From Loktanella sp. DSM 29012 (lineage in GTDB: Bacteria > Pseudomonadota > Alphaproteobacteria > Rhodobacterales > Rhodobacteraceae): a stretch of DNA of 64,000 nucleotides. The notes beneath the pieces are model-generated. The model did not search any database, was not told the origin of the DNA, and saw nothing but the letters and a program-made list of their open reading frames with translations. This document shows, one piece after another, positions 17,147-25,631 of this stretch. Within the stretch, counting starts at the first letter, position 1, and each line of letters begins with the position of its first letter. The DNA lies in contig NZ_FOEJ01000006.1 of NCBI RefSeq assembly GCF_900110705.1, forward strand, positions 1-64,000. Reading direction: 5' to 3'. The translations under genes were made by a program, and so were the position numbers.

Positions 17147-17205
17147 GTTCACCTTTTGCCCCAAAGCAGGCTGACTGGCAACGGCGCATTTTCGCGGAGG
17201 TCAGC

Positions 17206-17997
17206 CTATTCGGCGGCTGGTTTCTGTGCGGGCAGATTAACGATGTTGCTGGGTGGTGCGTCTTGTTCCGTGTCCTGATCCAGCGATGTGTCATGTTCCA
17301 GCGCGTATCCCAGCAGCGGCAGAACGCTTTGCAACGCTTCGTCCAGATGCGCGAGCTGGTTTGCGACGCGAGATTCCTCCATCTCGACCTGCGCGGACCA
17401 ACTGCGGATCTGTTCGCAGATGTGCAACGCCTCCAGGATCTGTTCTTGCTGATCCTCGGCCTCTTTCTGGCGGGCGGCGAGGAACGCCTTGGCACGCGCG
17501 ACCCGATCTTCTGAATAGACTTCGGCCAGATGCCGGGACGTCTGGCCCATCTGTGCCGCCACCTCGAGGACGCCGGGTTCCAGACGCACGAGGTCGGGAT
17601 GATCGCGCAGATAGGCCAGCCGTTCGCGCACCGCATCAAATTCGGAGCTGAGGCTGAAGATGCCCTGACGGTCGGCATGATGCACCGCGTTATAGGCGAC
17701 CTTGATATCGTCCATGCTGATCTGGAAATCGCGGTGACTGCGTTCCAGCGCCATCATCCGGGCGTTGGTCGGCAGGAAAAACGCCATCGCGGACAGCAAG
17801 ACCGTCAGACCGATCTGAAGCCACATCCCCGCATGTGGATAGGGTACACCGCCCACAGATGCCTCGAATGTCAGCCAACCGGTCACGCCAAGCGCACTGA
17901 GCGATGTGAACACCAACGCTGACACCGCCACGACGGCCACGACAAACAACGACACGGCATGCAAGATCTGGATCACGTAACGAATGGAAAGCGACAT
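17206..17997 (-). CDS. Membrane protein with coiled coil, unknown function
   Basis: A 263-residue protein with two N-terminal membrane helices (ILHAVSLFVVAVVAVSALVF near residues 11-30 and LQIGLTVLLSAMAFFLP near 61-77), followed by a long helical cytoplasmic region rich in Glu, Gln and Ala (ARQKEAEDQQEQILEALHIC). Similar proteins upstream of radA in Rhodobacteraceae are often labelled DNA repair protein, probably because of their neighbour. I see no enzymatic motif. The tail is acidic and Pro-rich. It ends 59 bases before radA and may share its transcript. Confidence 0.65.
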   Translation of the reverse strand: MSLSIRYVIQILHAVSLFVVAVVAVSALVFTSLSALGVTGWLTFEASVGGVPYPHAGMWLQIGLTVLLSAMAFFLPTNARMMALERSHRDFQISMDDIKVAYNAVHHADRQGIFSLSSEFDAVRERLAYLRDHPDLVRLEPGVLEVAAQMGQTSRHLAEVYSEDRVARAKAFLAARQKEAEDQQEQILEALHICEQIRSWSAQVEMEESRVANQLAHLDEALQSVLPLLGYALEHDTSLDQDTEQDAPPSNIVNLPAQKPAAE

Positions 17998-18308
17998 CGC
18001 GGTGGGTCCGATCGGAAAGTCTCATACTACGGATTAACCATAGGGCGAATTTCGAGGGCGTCCTACATGCTTTGCGGAACGGCCTGTCTCGATTGTATAC
18101 ACCTGCGAAACAATGATTGACGGCCCCCCGGATTGGGTAGGCTATCGTCAATTGACAGTTGAAAAAACCGTCAGGATTTTCAGATTGTTAGGCGTTTTTC
18201 CGCCAGTCGAACCAGAATTGTGGATAATTTCGCTATCCCCTATCTGATTTCGACACTTTGACCGCCGGTGTTGCCGGAGAGCGTCAAAATATTGCCAGAT
18301 TCATCGCA
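17998..18308. other. 311-base gap without genes
   Basis: This stretch between the coiled-coil gene and alr has no convincing reading frame on either strand and is less GC-rich than its surroundings. It contains a perfect DnaA-box-like TTGTGGATAA at 18218-18227 and AT-rich runs such as TTGAAAAAACCG around 18160. It presumably holds the promoter of the minus-strand coiled-coil gene near 18000-18100. I see no tRNA or conserved RNA in it. Confidence 0.5.
18218..18227 (-). promoter_or_regulatory. DnaA-box-like site
   Basis: The minus strand reads TTATCCACAA, identical to the strong DnaA box consensus. It is a single site in a gene-free, relatively AT-rich gap. One box alone does not make an origin. 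Confidence 0.3.
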
Positions 18309-19364
18309 TTAGGACCCGAATCGGGTCGCTTCTCCGGCGTAGCGACGGCTGTAGCGCGCACCCAGGCTGGTCAGGATTTCATAGCCGATGGTGCCGGCCG
18401 CGCGGGCCAGGTCGTCAACGGTCTGATCCGGTGACAGGATGGACAGTGAAACGGGATCATCCCGCAGATCGGTGATATCCACCGTGATCAGATCCATCGA
18501 AATACGACCGACCAGCGGGCAGGGCTGTGACCCCGCCCAAAGCGTTGCCCGCCCCGATCCCGCGCGCAGCAACCCGTCGGCGTATCCGGCCGACAAGGTG
18601 GCGAGGCGCGTGGGACGTTCGGCCTGCCAGCTGTTCCCATAGCCCACGACCTCGCCTTCGGTCAGGTCGCGGATCTGCACGATCGGCAGATCGAGCCGGG
18701 CCACAGGCCGCGCCGCTGCAAAGGGCAGGCCACCATAAAGACCAATTCCGGGACGGCATTCATCAAAGTGATATTCGGACCCCAGCAGCATCCCGCCGGT
18801 CGCAGCAAGGCTGCGCGGTGTGGTGATGCCATCGGTCATCTGGTGAAACACGTCCAGCTGATAGGGATTCATGGGATGATCGGGTTCATCCGCGCAGGCA
18901 AGGTGAGACATCACCACGACAGGTTTGCGCCGAAGGGCGGGTTCGGCCACCTGTGCCCAGTCATCCCATTCCAGTCCCAGCCGGTTCATGCCGGTATCAA
19001 GCTGAAGACCAAAGGGATGGTCCGGCAGATCCCGAAAATGGCGGTCGATCTGTGACAGGCTGTTCAGGATCGGTGTCAGGTGGTGGTCCACCAGCAGCTG
19101 TGTGTCGCCTTTCATGTGGCCGGTCAGAACCCGTATCTGGGCCCGGTCGCCTAAGGCTGCGCGCAGGGCGGCACCTTCTTCGGCGACCGCGACGTAGAAG
19201 ATCCGCGCGCCCTGCTTTGCCAGCGCTGCCGCAACGCGGCCCGCCCCCAGGCCGTAACCGTCCGCCTTGACCACGGCAGCGGTTTCGCAGGAGGTCAGCG
19301 CGTTCAGGCTGCGCCAGTTTGCGCCCACGGCGCCGAGGTCGATCGTCAGATGTCCAGTGCTCAT
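18309..19364 (-). CDS. alr: Alanine racemase
   Basis: A PLP enzyme making D-alanine for peptidoglycan. The 351-residue protein begins [20 protein letters not shown], has the PLP lysine in [20 protein letters not shown] (near residues 32-51), and the C-terminal beta domain with GYADGLLR and [14 protein letters not shown], where Met follows the catalytic Tyr region. The ATG at 19364 fits the family; a frame extension of 22 codons upstream is not conserved. It lies a short distance after dnaB-linked genes on the same strand. Confidence 0.93.
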   Translation of the reverse strand: MSTGHLTIDLGAVGANWRSLNALTSCETAAVVKADGYGLGAGRVAAALAKQGARIFYVAVAEEGAALRAALGDRAQIRVLTGHMKGDTQLLVDHHLTPILNSLSQIDRHFRDLPDHPFGLQLDTGMNRLGLEWDDWAQVAEPALRRKPVVVMSHLACADEPDHPMNPYQLDVFHQMTDGITTPRSLAATGGMLLGSEYHFDECRPGIGLYGGLPFAAARPVARLDLPIVQIRDLTEGEVVGYGNSWQAERPTRLATLSAGYADGLLRAGSGRATLWAGSQPCPLVGRISMDLITVDITDLRDDPVSLSILSPDQTVDDLARAAGTIGYEILTSLGARYSRRYAGEATRFGS

Positions 19365-19426
19365 ACCTGCCTTGTGCCACTGTTTTGCGGGCTGGGCAAT
19401 CGGGAGGAGTAGCCAGCGGGGGTGAC

Positions 19427-19483
19427 GCATTTTCTGCGAAAATGCGGCGCCTCCGGCGGGAGTATTTCGGGCAAGATGATGCA
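19427..19483 (+). repeat. Dispersed intergenic repeat, copy 3
   Basis: A GCATTTTCTGCGAAAATGC hairpin is followed by CCTCCGGCGGGAGTATTTCG and GGCAAGATGATGC. It lies between alr and the ClpP-fold gene. The tail matches copies 4-7, while the hairpin is of a different, AT-rich type. Confidence 0.75.
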
Positions 19484-19516
19484 GGTGTCCGGTGCTGCCG
19501 GGGGTCGCGCGTCATC

Positions 19517-20284
19517 TTAGTCAGCCGTGACGATCCTGTATTCGGTCAGCTCCCCGGCGGTCAGCAGGTAGATTTCGTCAGGTGGGGTGACTAGCGCGTG
19601 CTGCATGACCAGCGGATCGACCCCCATGTCGTCGAGAAAGCTCATGACCTCGCCCTGGCCGCGCTGAATGTCCTCGACGGCGAGAAAGGCGGGCAGGGCG
19701 GTGTTTTCCCCAAAATAATGCTGATGCACGCCAACCAATGCGCCGTCCTCGACCTGTCGCGTGGTGCCGGACGACAGGATGTAGGGGCAGGCGGACAGGC
19801 AGATGTCCGTCGCTGTCATGCGCGTGCCGATCCCTGCGGCGCGCAGGGCACGACCAAGGGTCAGCGCATCGCTGACCGACCCGCCCGGACTGTTGAGAAA
19901 CGCCTGTTCCGGCGCGGGATCGACGGTCGCAAGAAAGGTGGCAAAGCGGTCGGCGTCACCCGGTGCAATGCTGCCCGTAAGGGTAATGACAGGTGCCCCG
20001 TTCCAGACCGTGTCGACGAATTCCAGCCGCGAGGGCATGTCCGTCGTTGCGGGGATCGGACGCGATCCTGGACGGGGTGCGCGCGGACTGACCTGGCTGG
20101 GATCATAGCGCCGGGTCTGGTCGCCGGGGCCCAGTGGTTCAGTCAGGCCGGGCGCGGTCGAGGGGCTTGCGATCTGCGGCAGGATGCGTGCCAGGTCAGA
20201 GCTGAGCATCACGCCCGCAAAGACGACCTGCAGCCCGAGGATCCATTTTAGCCAGCGGCCTGTCTGATGCGGTCTGGCCGTCAT
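19517..20284 (-). CDS. Membrane-anchored ClpP/crotonase-fold protein (COG3904-like)
   Basis: A 255-residue protein with an N-terminal membrane anchor (WLKWILGLQVVFAGVMLSSD) and a Pro-rich linker, then a ClpP-like domain. Visible motifs are FLNSPGGSVSDALTLGRALR (oxyanion loop near residues 131-150) and CLSACPYILSSGT with a Ser in the position of the ClpP nucleophile, followed by VGVHQHYF, where His may serve as base. Relatives are called predicted periplasmic proteins; no substrate is known. Its start overlaps the stop of the upstream gene by ATGA, so the pair is coupled. Confidence 0.72.
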   Translation of the reverse strand: MTARPHQTGRWLKWILGLQVVFAGVMLSSDLARILPQIASPSTAPGLTEPLGPGDQTRRYDPSQVSPRAPRPGSRPIPATTDMPSRLEFVDTVWNGAPVITLTGSIAPGDADRFATFLATVDPAPEQAFLNSPGGSVSDALTLGRALRAAGIGTRMTATDICLSACPYILSSGTTRQVEDGALVGVHQHYFGENTALPAFLAVEDIQRGQGEVMSFLDDMGVDPLVMQHALVTPPDEIYLLTAGELTEYRIVTAD

Positions 20285-21564
20285 GTGTCCGGCTCTTGGG
20301 CGGGCGGTGGTGGTGGCGGGACGGGCCGCGGCGCGCGATCAAGCGAAGTGTCCATGTCACGGATCGCCGTCACGGCCGCGCGCAGTTCGGCCAGGGTCAT
20401 GCTGTCCTCGGTGGCGGTGCCTTCGCGGCCGACACGGATCGCGGCCTGTGTGACGGCGAGGATCAGCACCAGCACGGCCGGAAGCAGGTCGATGGCGATG
20501 GCCCCCGCCCAACTGGGCACAAAGCTGCCGGCGTACTTGATCACGGCGTCTGCGGAAGAGATCGGCGTATAGCTGATGTCTGCAGGCGGCGTCATCGACA
20601 GCACGGCCTGTGCCGCCGATTGAAGCCCCTCGGCACGTTGGCGCAGCACGGCCAGCACGGCATCGATCGTTGCCTGCTGTCCGGCCCGCGTGGTGTCGTT
20701 GCTGCCGTCCAGTTGCGGCAGGACGACCGAATCCGCAAGGTCGGTGGCGGCGCGGCTGACCAGAGGCGCTACCGACAATTGCCGCAACTGCGTGATGACA
20801 TTGGCGAGGCGCACGGCCTCTTCGCTGAACGGCACCGATCGTGCCTCGACCGGACCTTGTTCCACGGTCAGCGCGCGCATCCGTGACAGGATCGCATTGC
20901 CTTCGACAAAGGCCTGTTCGACCAGGGGTTGCTGTGCGGTGATCTGGGCCTCGAGCGCCGTCAGCTCGTCCGATTTCTGGCGCAAGAGACGGAATACGGC
21001 CCCCTGACCGGCGAATCCCGAAAGCTGACCCGTTGCTTCTTGTTCGGACAGATCGTCAAAGGACTGCCGCACGCGGGCCACGTCACGCGCCAGCGATTGC
21101 GCGGATTGCGTGATCTCGTCCGCACGTTCGAGCGCGGCCTGGTAGTCCTGCACGGTTTCGGCCAGATGCTGTTCGACGGCGGCGGCCCCGGCCAGCGCTG
21201 CCGCGTTCAGCCAGGACGACATCGCAACGATGGCCAGCGACCCCAGCGCCATCGACAGCATCAGCCCGATCCGCGCGGCCCCGGTGCGCACAGCGGGCAA
21301 AAGGCGCATCATGTAGGACCAGAACACGAAGATCCCGACCGACACGGCCACCGAATAGGCAAGCGCCGCAAAGACCGACAGTGCACCGTTGTCATCCAGC
21401 AGCGATGACACGCCGAGGTAGGTATAGATGCCCGATGCCACGGCCAGCACACCCAGCGCCGTTCCCGTGATGCTGTCCAGCCAGTCGACATGGGATTGCA
21501 GGTCGCGGGCGTTGCGGATGCCGCGCGCCTGCGCACGGGACAGGCGGGGGTCGTCGTCGGACAT
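20281..21564 (-). CDS. Coiled-coil membrane protein, unknown
   Basis: A 427-residue protein I cannot assign. After a short N-terminal helix, four hydrophobic segments lie between about residues 30 and 125 (GTALGVLAVASGIYTYLGVS, then VFAALAYSVAVSVGIFVFWS, then a further pair). A long helical region follows (residues 125-330), and another membrane segment near 370-395 (AIAIDLLPAVLVLILAVTQA). The C-terminus is Pro-rich (RPVPPPPPPAQEPDT). It is coupled to the ClpP-fold gene, suggesting a membrane complex of a protease-like subunit and a sensor or scaffold. Confidence 0.6.
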   Translation of the reverse strand: MSDDDPRLSRAQARGIRNARDLQSHVDWLDSITGTALGVLAVASGIYTYLGVSSLLDDNGALSVFAALAYSVAVSVGIFVFWSYMMRLLPAVRTGAARIGLMLSMALGSLAIVAMSSWLNAAALAGAAAVEQHLAETVQDYQAALERADEITQSAQSLARDVARVRQSFDDLSEQEATGQLSGFAGQGAVFRLLRQKSDELTALEAQITAQQPLVEQAFVEGNAILSRMRALTVEQGPVEARSVPFSEEAVRLANVITQLRQLSVAPLVSRAATDLADSVVLPQLDGSNDTTRAGQQATIDAVLAVLRQRAEGLQSAAQAVLSMTPPADISYTPISSADAVIKYAGSFVPSWAGAIAIDLLPAVLVLILAVTQAAIRVGREGTATEDSMTLAELRAAVTAIRDMDTSLDRAPRPVPPPPPPAQEPDT

Positions 21565-21640
21565 GGGGGTGCTCCTGCTGGTTCAGCCCAAGATAGGCGG
21601 TGCTGAGCGGGATGCAAATAACGGGCGCGTGCGGTTTCGC

Positions 21641-22051
21641 CTAGGCCGGGTTCAAGACCTTGCGGAAGGCTGGACCGGGGTTTCGCCGGGCATAGCCCAT
21701 CGCCTCGTAGGCCGCCTGCGCGCCGGTATTGTCGGGATCAGTGCCGATGCTGACATATGCGCAATCCAGTCCGCGTGCATGTTCCTCGACAGCGGTGATG
21801 ATCGCACGCCCCAGCCCACGCCCGCGCAGGTCGGGTACGACAAAAATGTGGTGCAGGTTCAATCCGCGTCGTACGATCAGCCCCCACAGCCAGGGCGGTG
21901 TGCCAAAGAGATCGCGCGTCAGGGCATCCGGGCAGGCGTGGCTGTCGTCGCCATGAAATGCGCCAAGCGCGTCCGACATGACGACCAGATCGGGGATGTC
22001 TGCCGGCGTGACGACACGGATATCAAAATCCGACGTCGCCGCCGCCGCCAT
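21641..22051 (-). CDS. GNAT family acetyltransferase
   Basis: A 136-residue N-acetyltransferase with the acetyl-CoA loop VVPDLRGRGLGRAIITAVEE (near residues 74-93), preceded by NLHHIF, and the C-terminal DPDNTGAQAAYEAMGYARR. The substrate is unknown. I chose the ATG at 22051, which places the start inside the last codons of dnaB in another frame; a still earlier in-frame start at 22081 is less likely. The overlap suggests coupling to dnaB translation. Confidence 0.83.
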   Translation of the reverse strand: MAAAATSDFDIRVVTPADIPDLVVMSDALGAFHGDDSHACPDALTRDLFGTPPWLWGLIVRRGLNLHHIFVVPDLRGRGLGRAIITAVEEHARGLDCAYVSIGTDPDNTGAQAAYEAMGYARRNPGPAFRKVLNPA

Positions 22052-23525
22052 TGTCCTGCCAAGGCTTGACCAGGTTGCCAAAGCGGGTGAACCGGCCCTC
22101 GAACGACAGTTCCACCGTGCCGATGGGGCCGTGACGCTGTTTGCCGATGACGACCTCTGCCTTGCCGCGCAGGCGTTCCATTTCCTCTTGCCACAGGGCG
22201 ATCTTGTCCATCTCGTGGTCGCCGGGTTTTTCGCGTTCCTTGTAGTATTCCTCGCGGAACACGAACATCACGACGTCCGCATCCTGCTCGATCGAGCCGG
22301 ATTCGCGCAGGTCCGACAGCTGCGGGCGCTTGTCCTCGCGGGATTCGACCTGACGCGACAGCTGGGACAGGGCGATCACGGGGATGTTCAGCTCCTTGGC
22401 GATGGCCTTCAGGCCCATCGTGATCTCCGAGATTTCGTTCACCCGGTTTTCGCCCTTGCCGGTGCCGCGCACCAGTTGCAGGTAGTCGACGACCAGCACG
22501 TCCAGCCCGTGGGTCCGTTTCAGACGGCGCGCCCGCGCGGCCAACTGGGAAATCGGCAGCGCCGGGGTGTCGTCGATGAACAGCGGGCAGGATTCCAGTT
22601 TCTTGGCGGCATCCACGAAACGGCGGAACTCGACCTCTGACATGTCGCCGCGGCGGATCTGTTCGGACGGCACTTCCGCCGCCTCCGACAGGATGCGGGC
22701 GGCCAGCTGTTCTGCGGACATCTCGAGACTGTAGAACCCCACCACGCCACCGTTGACCGCACCCTCGGATCCGTCCGGCAAGGTGCCTTTCTTGTAGGCC
22801 TTGGCGATGTTGTAGGCGATGTTGGTGGCCAGCGACGTCTTGCCCATCGACGGACGCCCGGCAAGGATCAGCAGGTCGGATTTGTGCAGCCCGCCCAATT
22901 TCTTGTCCAGATCATTCAGACCCGTAGACACGCCAGCCAGGCCACCGTCGCGCTGGTAGGCGGCGTTGGCGACGTTGACCGCATCCGTGACCGCCCGCAG
23001 AAACGACTGGAAACCACTGTCGGCCGTCCCGCTTTCCGCCAGCGCATAAAGAGCCTGTTCCGCTTCGACGATCTGGTCCTTGGGTTCGGACGCCACATCG
23101 ACCTTGCAGGCCTTTGATGCGATCTCCTGACCGACCTGGATCAATTGCCGCCGGATCGCGAGGTCGTAGATCATCTGGGCATAGTCGCGTACCGCAAAGG
23201 CAGACACGGCAGAGGCCGCCAGCCGGACAAGATAGGCACCGCCGCCCAATTCCTTCAGGCCCTCATCCTCTTCCATGTAGCTTTTCAGGGTAACGGGGCT
23301 GGCCAGCGCGTTCTTGGCCAGCCGGGCCGCTGCGCATTCGAAAATCCGCGCATGTACCGGATCGTAGAAATGCTGCGGGCCGACGATGGATGCAATCCGG
23401 TCAAAGATATCGTTGTTGGTCAGGATCGCGCCAAGCAACTGCTGTTCGGCCTCGATCGAATGGGGCATCTGGTCGATGCTGGCCTCGTGCACGCCCGTCG
23501 CATTGAAAGTTGTTGCCTCGTTCAT
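22023..23525 (-). CDS. dnaB: Replicative DNA helicase DnaB
   Basis: The hexameric 5'-3' helicase of the replication fork. The 500-residue protein begins MNEATTFNATGVHEASIDQM, has the N-terminal primase-interacting domain (PHSIEAEQQLLGAILTNNDI), a linker, and the RecA-like domain with Walker A LAGRPSMGKTSLATNIAYN (near residues 220-238) and VVDYLQLVRG. The C-terminus ends in a Gly/Asp tail. The ATG at 23525 follows a GGGGACAGGG site. A DnaA-box-like sequence lies about 80 bases upstream. No intein or other insertion is seen. Confidence 0.95.
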   Translation of the reverse strand: MNEATTFNATGVHEASIDQMPHSIEAEQQLLGAILTNNDIFDRIASIVGPQHFYDPVHARIFECAAARLAKNALASPVTLKSYMEEDEGLKELGGGAYLVRLAASAVSAFAVRDYAQMIYDLAIRRQLIQVGQEIASKACKVDVASEPKDQIVEAEQALYALAESGTADSGFQSFLRAVTDAVNVANAAYQRDGGLAGVSTGLNDLDKKLGGLHKSDLLILAGRPSMGKTSLATNIAYNIAKAYKKGTLPDGSEGAVNGGVVGFYSLEMSAEQLAARILSEAAEVPSEQIRRGDMSEVEFRRFVDAAKKLESCPLFIDDTPALPISQLAARARRLKRTHGLDVLVVDYLQLVRGTGKGENRVNEISEITMGLKAIAKELNIPVIALSQLSRQVESREDKRPQLSDLRESGSIEQDADVVMFVFREEYYKEREKPGDHEMDKIALWQEEMERLRGKAEVVIGKQRHGPIGTVELSFEGRFTRFGNLVKPWQDNGGGGDVGF

Positions 23526-23602
23526 GCCCTGTCCCCTGATCCCCGGTCTGCTGTGTCGACGGGTGTAACCCAGCCGTCGGCCTGCCTCAAATTGTATGTT
23601 TC

Positions 23603-23611
23603 TGTGGATAA
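23603..23611 (-). promoter_or_regulatory. DnaA-box-like site upstream of dnaB
   Basis: The minus strand reads TTATCCACA, the DnaA box core consensus, about 80 bases before the dnaB start codon. It may let DnaA regulate the helicase gene. This rests on a nine-base match only. Confidence 0.4.
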
Positions 23612-23641
23612 CGCGATCGGCTGGATTCGCGCAGAACCCAG

Positions 23642-23690
23642 TTCTTCTTCTGGTCTGAAATATCCCGGGGGTCCGGGGGCAGCGCCCCCG
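23642..23690 (-). repeat. Dispersed intergenic repeat, copy 2
   Basis: Read on the minus strand, GGGGGCGCTGCCCCC is followed by GGACCCCCGGGATATTTCAG and ACCAGAAGAAG. It lies between pyrE and dnaB, in the same direction as both. It is the closest relative of copy 1. Confidence 0.85.
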
Positions 23691-23746
23691 GTCCGGCATC
23701 AGGATATGGTGATCAAACCAGGACGGTGATCAGACCACGAAATTGA

Positions 23747-24424
23747 TCAGACCATGATACCGGGTTGCCATCCGTTCGGATCGCGCAGGTAGGCCTCGAC
23801 CGTGTCCAGGGTCGCCGCGTCAAAGCTTTGGTTGGCGCGCGCCACGTCCAGCACGTCCCACCAGGTGCACAGAGACACCAGCTTGACCCCGTGGGCGGCC
23901 AGTGATTCCTCGACGTCAGGATAGATGCCGTAATAGAAAATCACAGCCGTGGCGTTGCAGTTCGCGCCTGTGTCGCGGATCGCATCCACGAATGACAGTT
24001 TCGATCCGCCATCGGTGGTCAGATCCTCGACCAGCAGCACGCGCTGGCCTTCTGACATCACGCCTTCGATCCGCGCATTGCGACCGTAACCTTTGGGTTT
24101 CTTGCGCACATAGGTCATCGGCAGCGCCATGCGTTCGGCCACCAGCGCCGAGAAAGGGATGCCTGCGGTCTCACCACCCGCCACGTTGTCAAAGGCCTCG
24201 AACCCGCAGTCGCGCATGATGCTGATGGTCAGGAAATCCATCAGCGTGGAACGGATACGCGGAAAAGAGATCAGCTTGCGGCAGTCGACATAGGTCGGGG
24301 CCTGTTTGCCAGAAGCATGGGTGAACGGCGTCGTCGCATTGAAATCGATCGCGCCGATTTCCAGCAGCATGGACGCGGTCAGGCGGGCGATTTCGGATTT
24401 TTCGGGAAAGGACGACGGGATCAT
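23747..24424 (-). CDS. pyrE: Orotate phosphoribosyltransferase
   Basis: This enzyme joins orotate and PRPP to give OMP in pyrimidine synthesis. The 225-residue protein contains [20 protein letters not shown] (residues 34-53) and [20 protein letters not shown], the PRPP motif [20 protein letters not shown] near residues 129-148, and [15 protein letters not shown] in the flexible loop. The length and loop resemble the alphaproteobacterial long form. It lies after pyrC on the same strand; the two act at nearby steps of one pathway and are probably co-transcribed. Confidence 0.94.
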   Translation of the reverse strand: MIPSSFPEKSEIARLTASMLLEIGAIDFNATTPFTHASGKQAPTYVDCRKLISFPRIRSTLMDFLTISIMRDCGFEAFDNVAGGETAGIPFSALVAERMALPMTYVRKKPKGYGRNARIEGVMSEGQRVLLVEDLTTDGGSKLSFVDAIRDTGANCNATAVIFYYGIYPDVEESLAAHGVKLVSLCTWWDVLDVARANQSFDAATLDTVEAYLRDPNGWQPGIMV

Positions 24425-24528
24425 GGCGCGGCTCCTGGCTGTGGGTTCGCGCGGGTTTAGGGCCTTTGGGACCGGATGTTAAGAGGCAGCACAGCCCCTG
24501 TGCTGCCCCATCGGCCCGTTATCCCGGG

Positions 24529-25581
24529 TCAGTCCACGACGCACCAGTGCAGTGGGAAACCGGGGTCAAACACTGTCACCGGCCCATCATCGGTGGCGAT
24601 ATGATCGGGATAGGTGACGGGATCGCCCTTGCGCAGCGTGATCGTATCCGCGTTCGGCGGCAGGCGGTAGAACGCAGGCCCGTTGAGCGAGGCAAAGGCC
24701 TCGAGCTTGGGCAATTTCCCGGCCGCATCGAACACCTCGGCCAGACAGGACATGGTGTTCGGCGCGCTGAACACCCCGGCGCAGCCGCATTCTTGCAACT
24801 TGCGTGCATCCGTATGCGGGGCGCTGTCGGTGCCCAGAAAAAACCGCACGTCACCCGACACGGCAGCCTGCACCAGTGCGACACGGTGCTTTTCGCGCTT
24901 GGCCACCGGCAGGCAATAGTAATGCGGGCGAATGCCACCGGCCAGAATGTGATTGCGATTGATGATCAGGTGATGGGTCGTGATCGTCGCGGCCAGATTT
25001 TTCGGCGTGTCGCGGACATAATCCACCGCATCCTCAGTGGTGACGTGTTCCATAATGATCCGCAGGTCAGGGTTCTTCTTGCGGATCGGCTTGAGGACCT
25101 TGTCGATGAACACCGCCTCGCGGTCAAAAATATCGACAGCGCTGTCAGTGACTTCGCCGTGGACGCACAACTGCATGCCGATTTCGGCCATCCGGTCCAG
25201 CACCGGTCGCACCTTGTCGAAATCGCGCACGCCCGATGCAGAATTCGTCGTGGCCCCGGCAGGATAGAGTTTGACAGCCGTTGCAATCCCTTCGGCGTGG
25301 GCGCGCGCCACATCGTCGGGATCCGTGTCCTCGGTCAGGTAGAGGGTCATCAGCGGCGTGAACTGCGCATCTGCGGGCATCGCGTCCATGATCCGGGCGC
25401 GATAGGCCGTCGCATCACGGGCCGTCACGACAGGCGGCACGAGGTTCGGCATCACGATGGCGCGGCCGAAATGCCGTGTGGTTTCGGGCAGGACCGCGCG
25501 CAGCATGGCACCGTCCCGCAGGTGCAGGTGCCAGTCGTCGGGGCGGCGGATCGTCAGTTCGGTCAAATCTCTATCAGGCAT
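24529..25581 (-). CDS. pyrC: Dihydroorotase, class II
   Basis: A zinc amidohydrolase closing N-carbamoyl-aspartate to dihydroorotate. The 350-residue protein shows the metal motif [13 protein letters not shown] (residues 15-27), MPNLVPPV, the carbamylated-Lys region [23 protein letters not shown] and [15 protein letters not shown]. This is the single-domain class II type as in E. coli, not the PyrC2 paired with PyrB. Start ATG at 25581. It is followed by pyrE with about 100 bases between. Confidence 0.94.
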   Translation of the reverse strand: MPDRDLTELTIRRPDDWHLHLRDGAMLRAVLPETTRHFGRAIVMPNLVPPVVTARDATAYRARIMDAMPADAQFTPLMTLYLTEDTDPDDVARAHAEGIATAVKLYPAGATTNSASGVRDFDKVRPVLDRMAEIGMQLCVHGEVTDSAVDIFDREAVFIDKVLKPIRKKNPDLRIIMEHVTTEDAVDYVRDTPKNLAATITTHHLIINRNHILAGGIRPHYYCLPVAKREKHRVALVQAAVSGDVRFFLGTDSAPHTDARKLQECGCAGVFSAPNTMSCLAEVFDAAGKLPKLEAFASLNGPAFYRLPPNADTITLRKGDPVTYPDHIATDDGPVTVFDPGFPLHWCVVD

Positions 25582-25631
25582 GGCGCGTCTTTATACGCAA
25601 CCACCGGCCCTGACCAGATCACACCGACCGA

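Noticed and set aside
17998-18308. Replication origin
   Set aside because: A single DnaA box is present, with no cluster of boxes, no AT-rich unwinding region of suitable length, and no dnaA, repA or parAB genes nearby.
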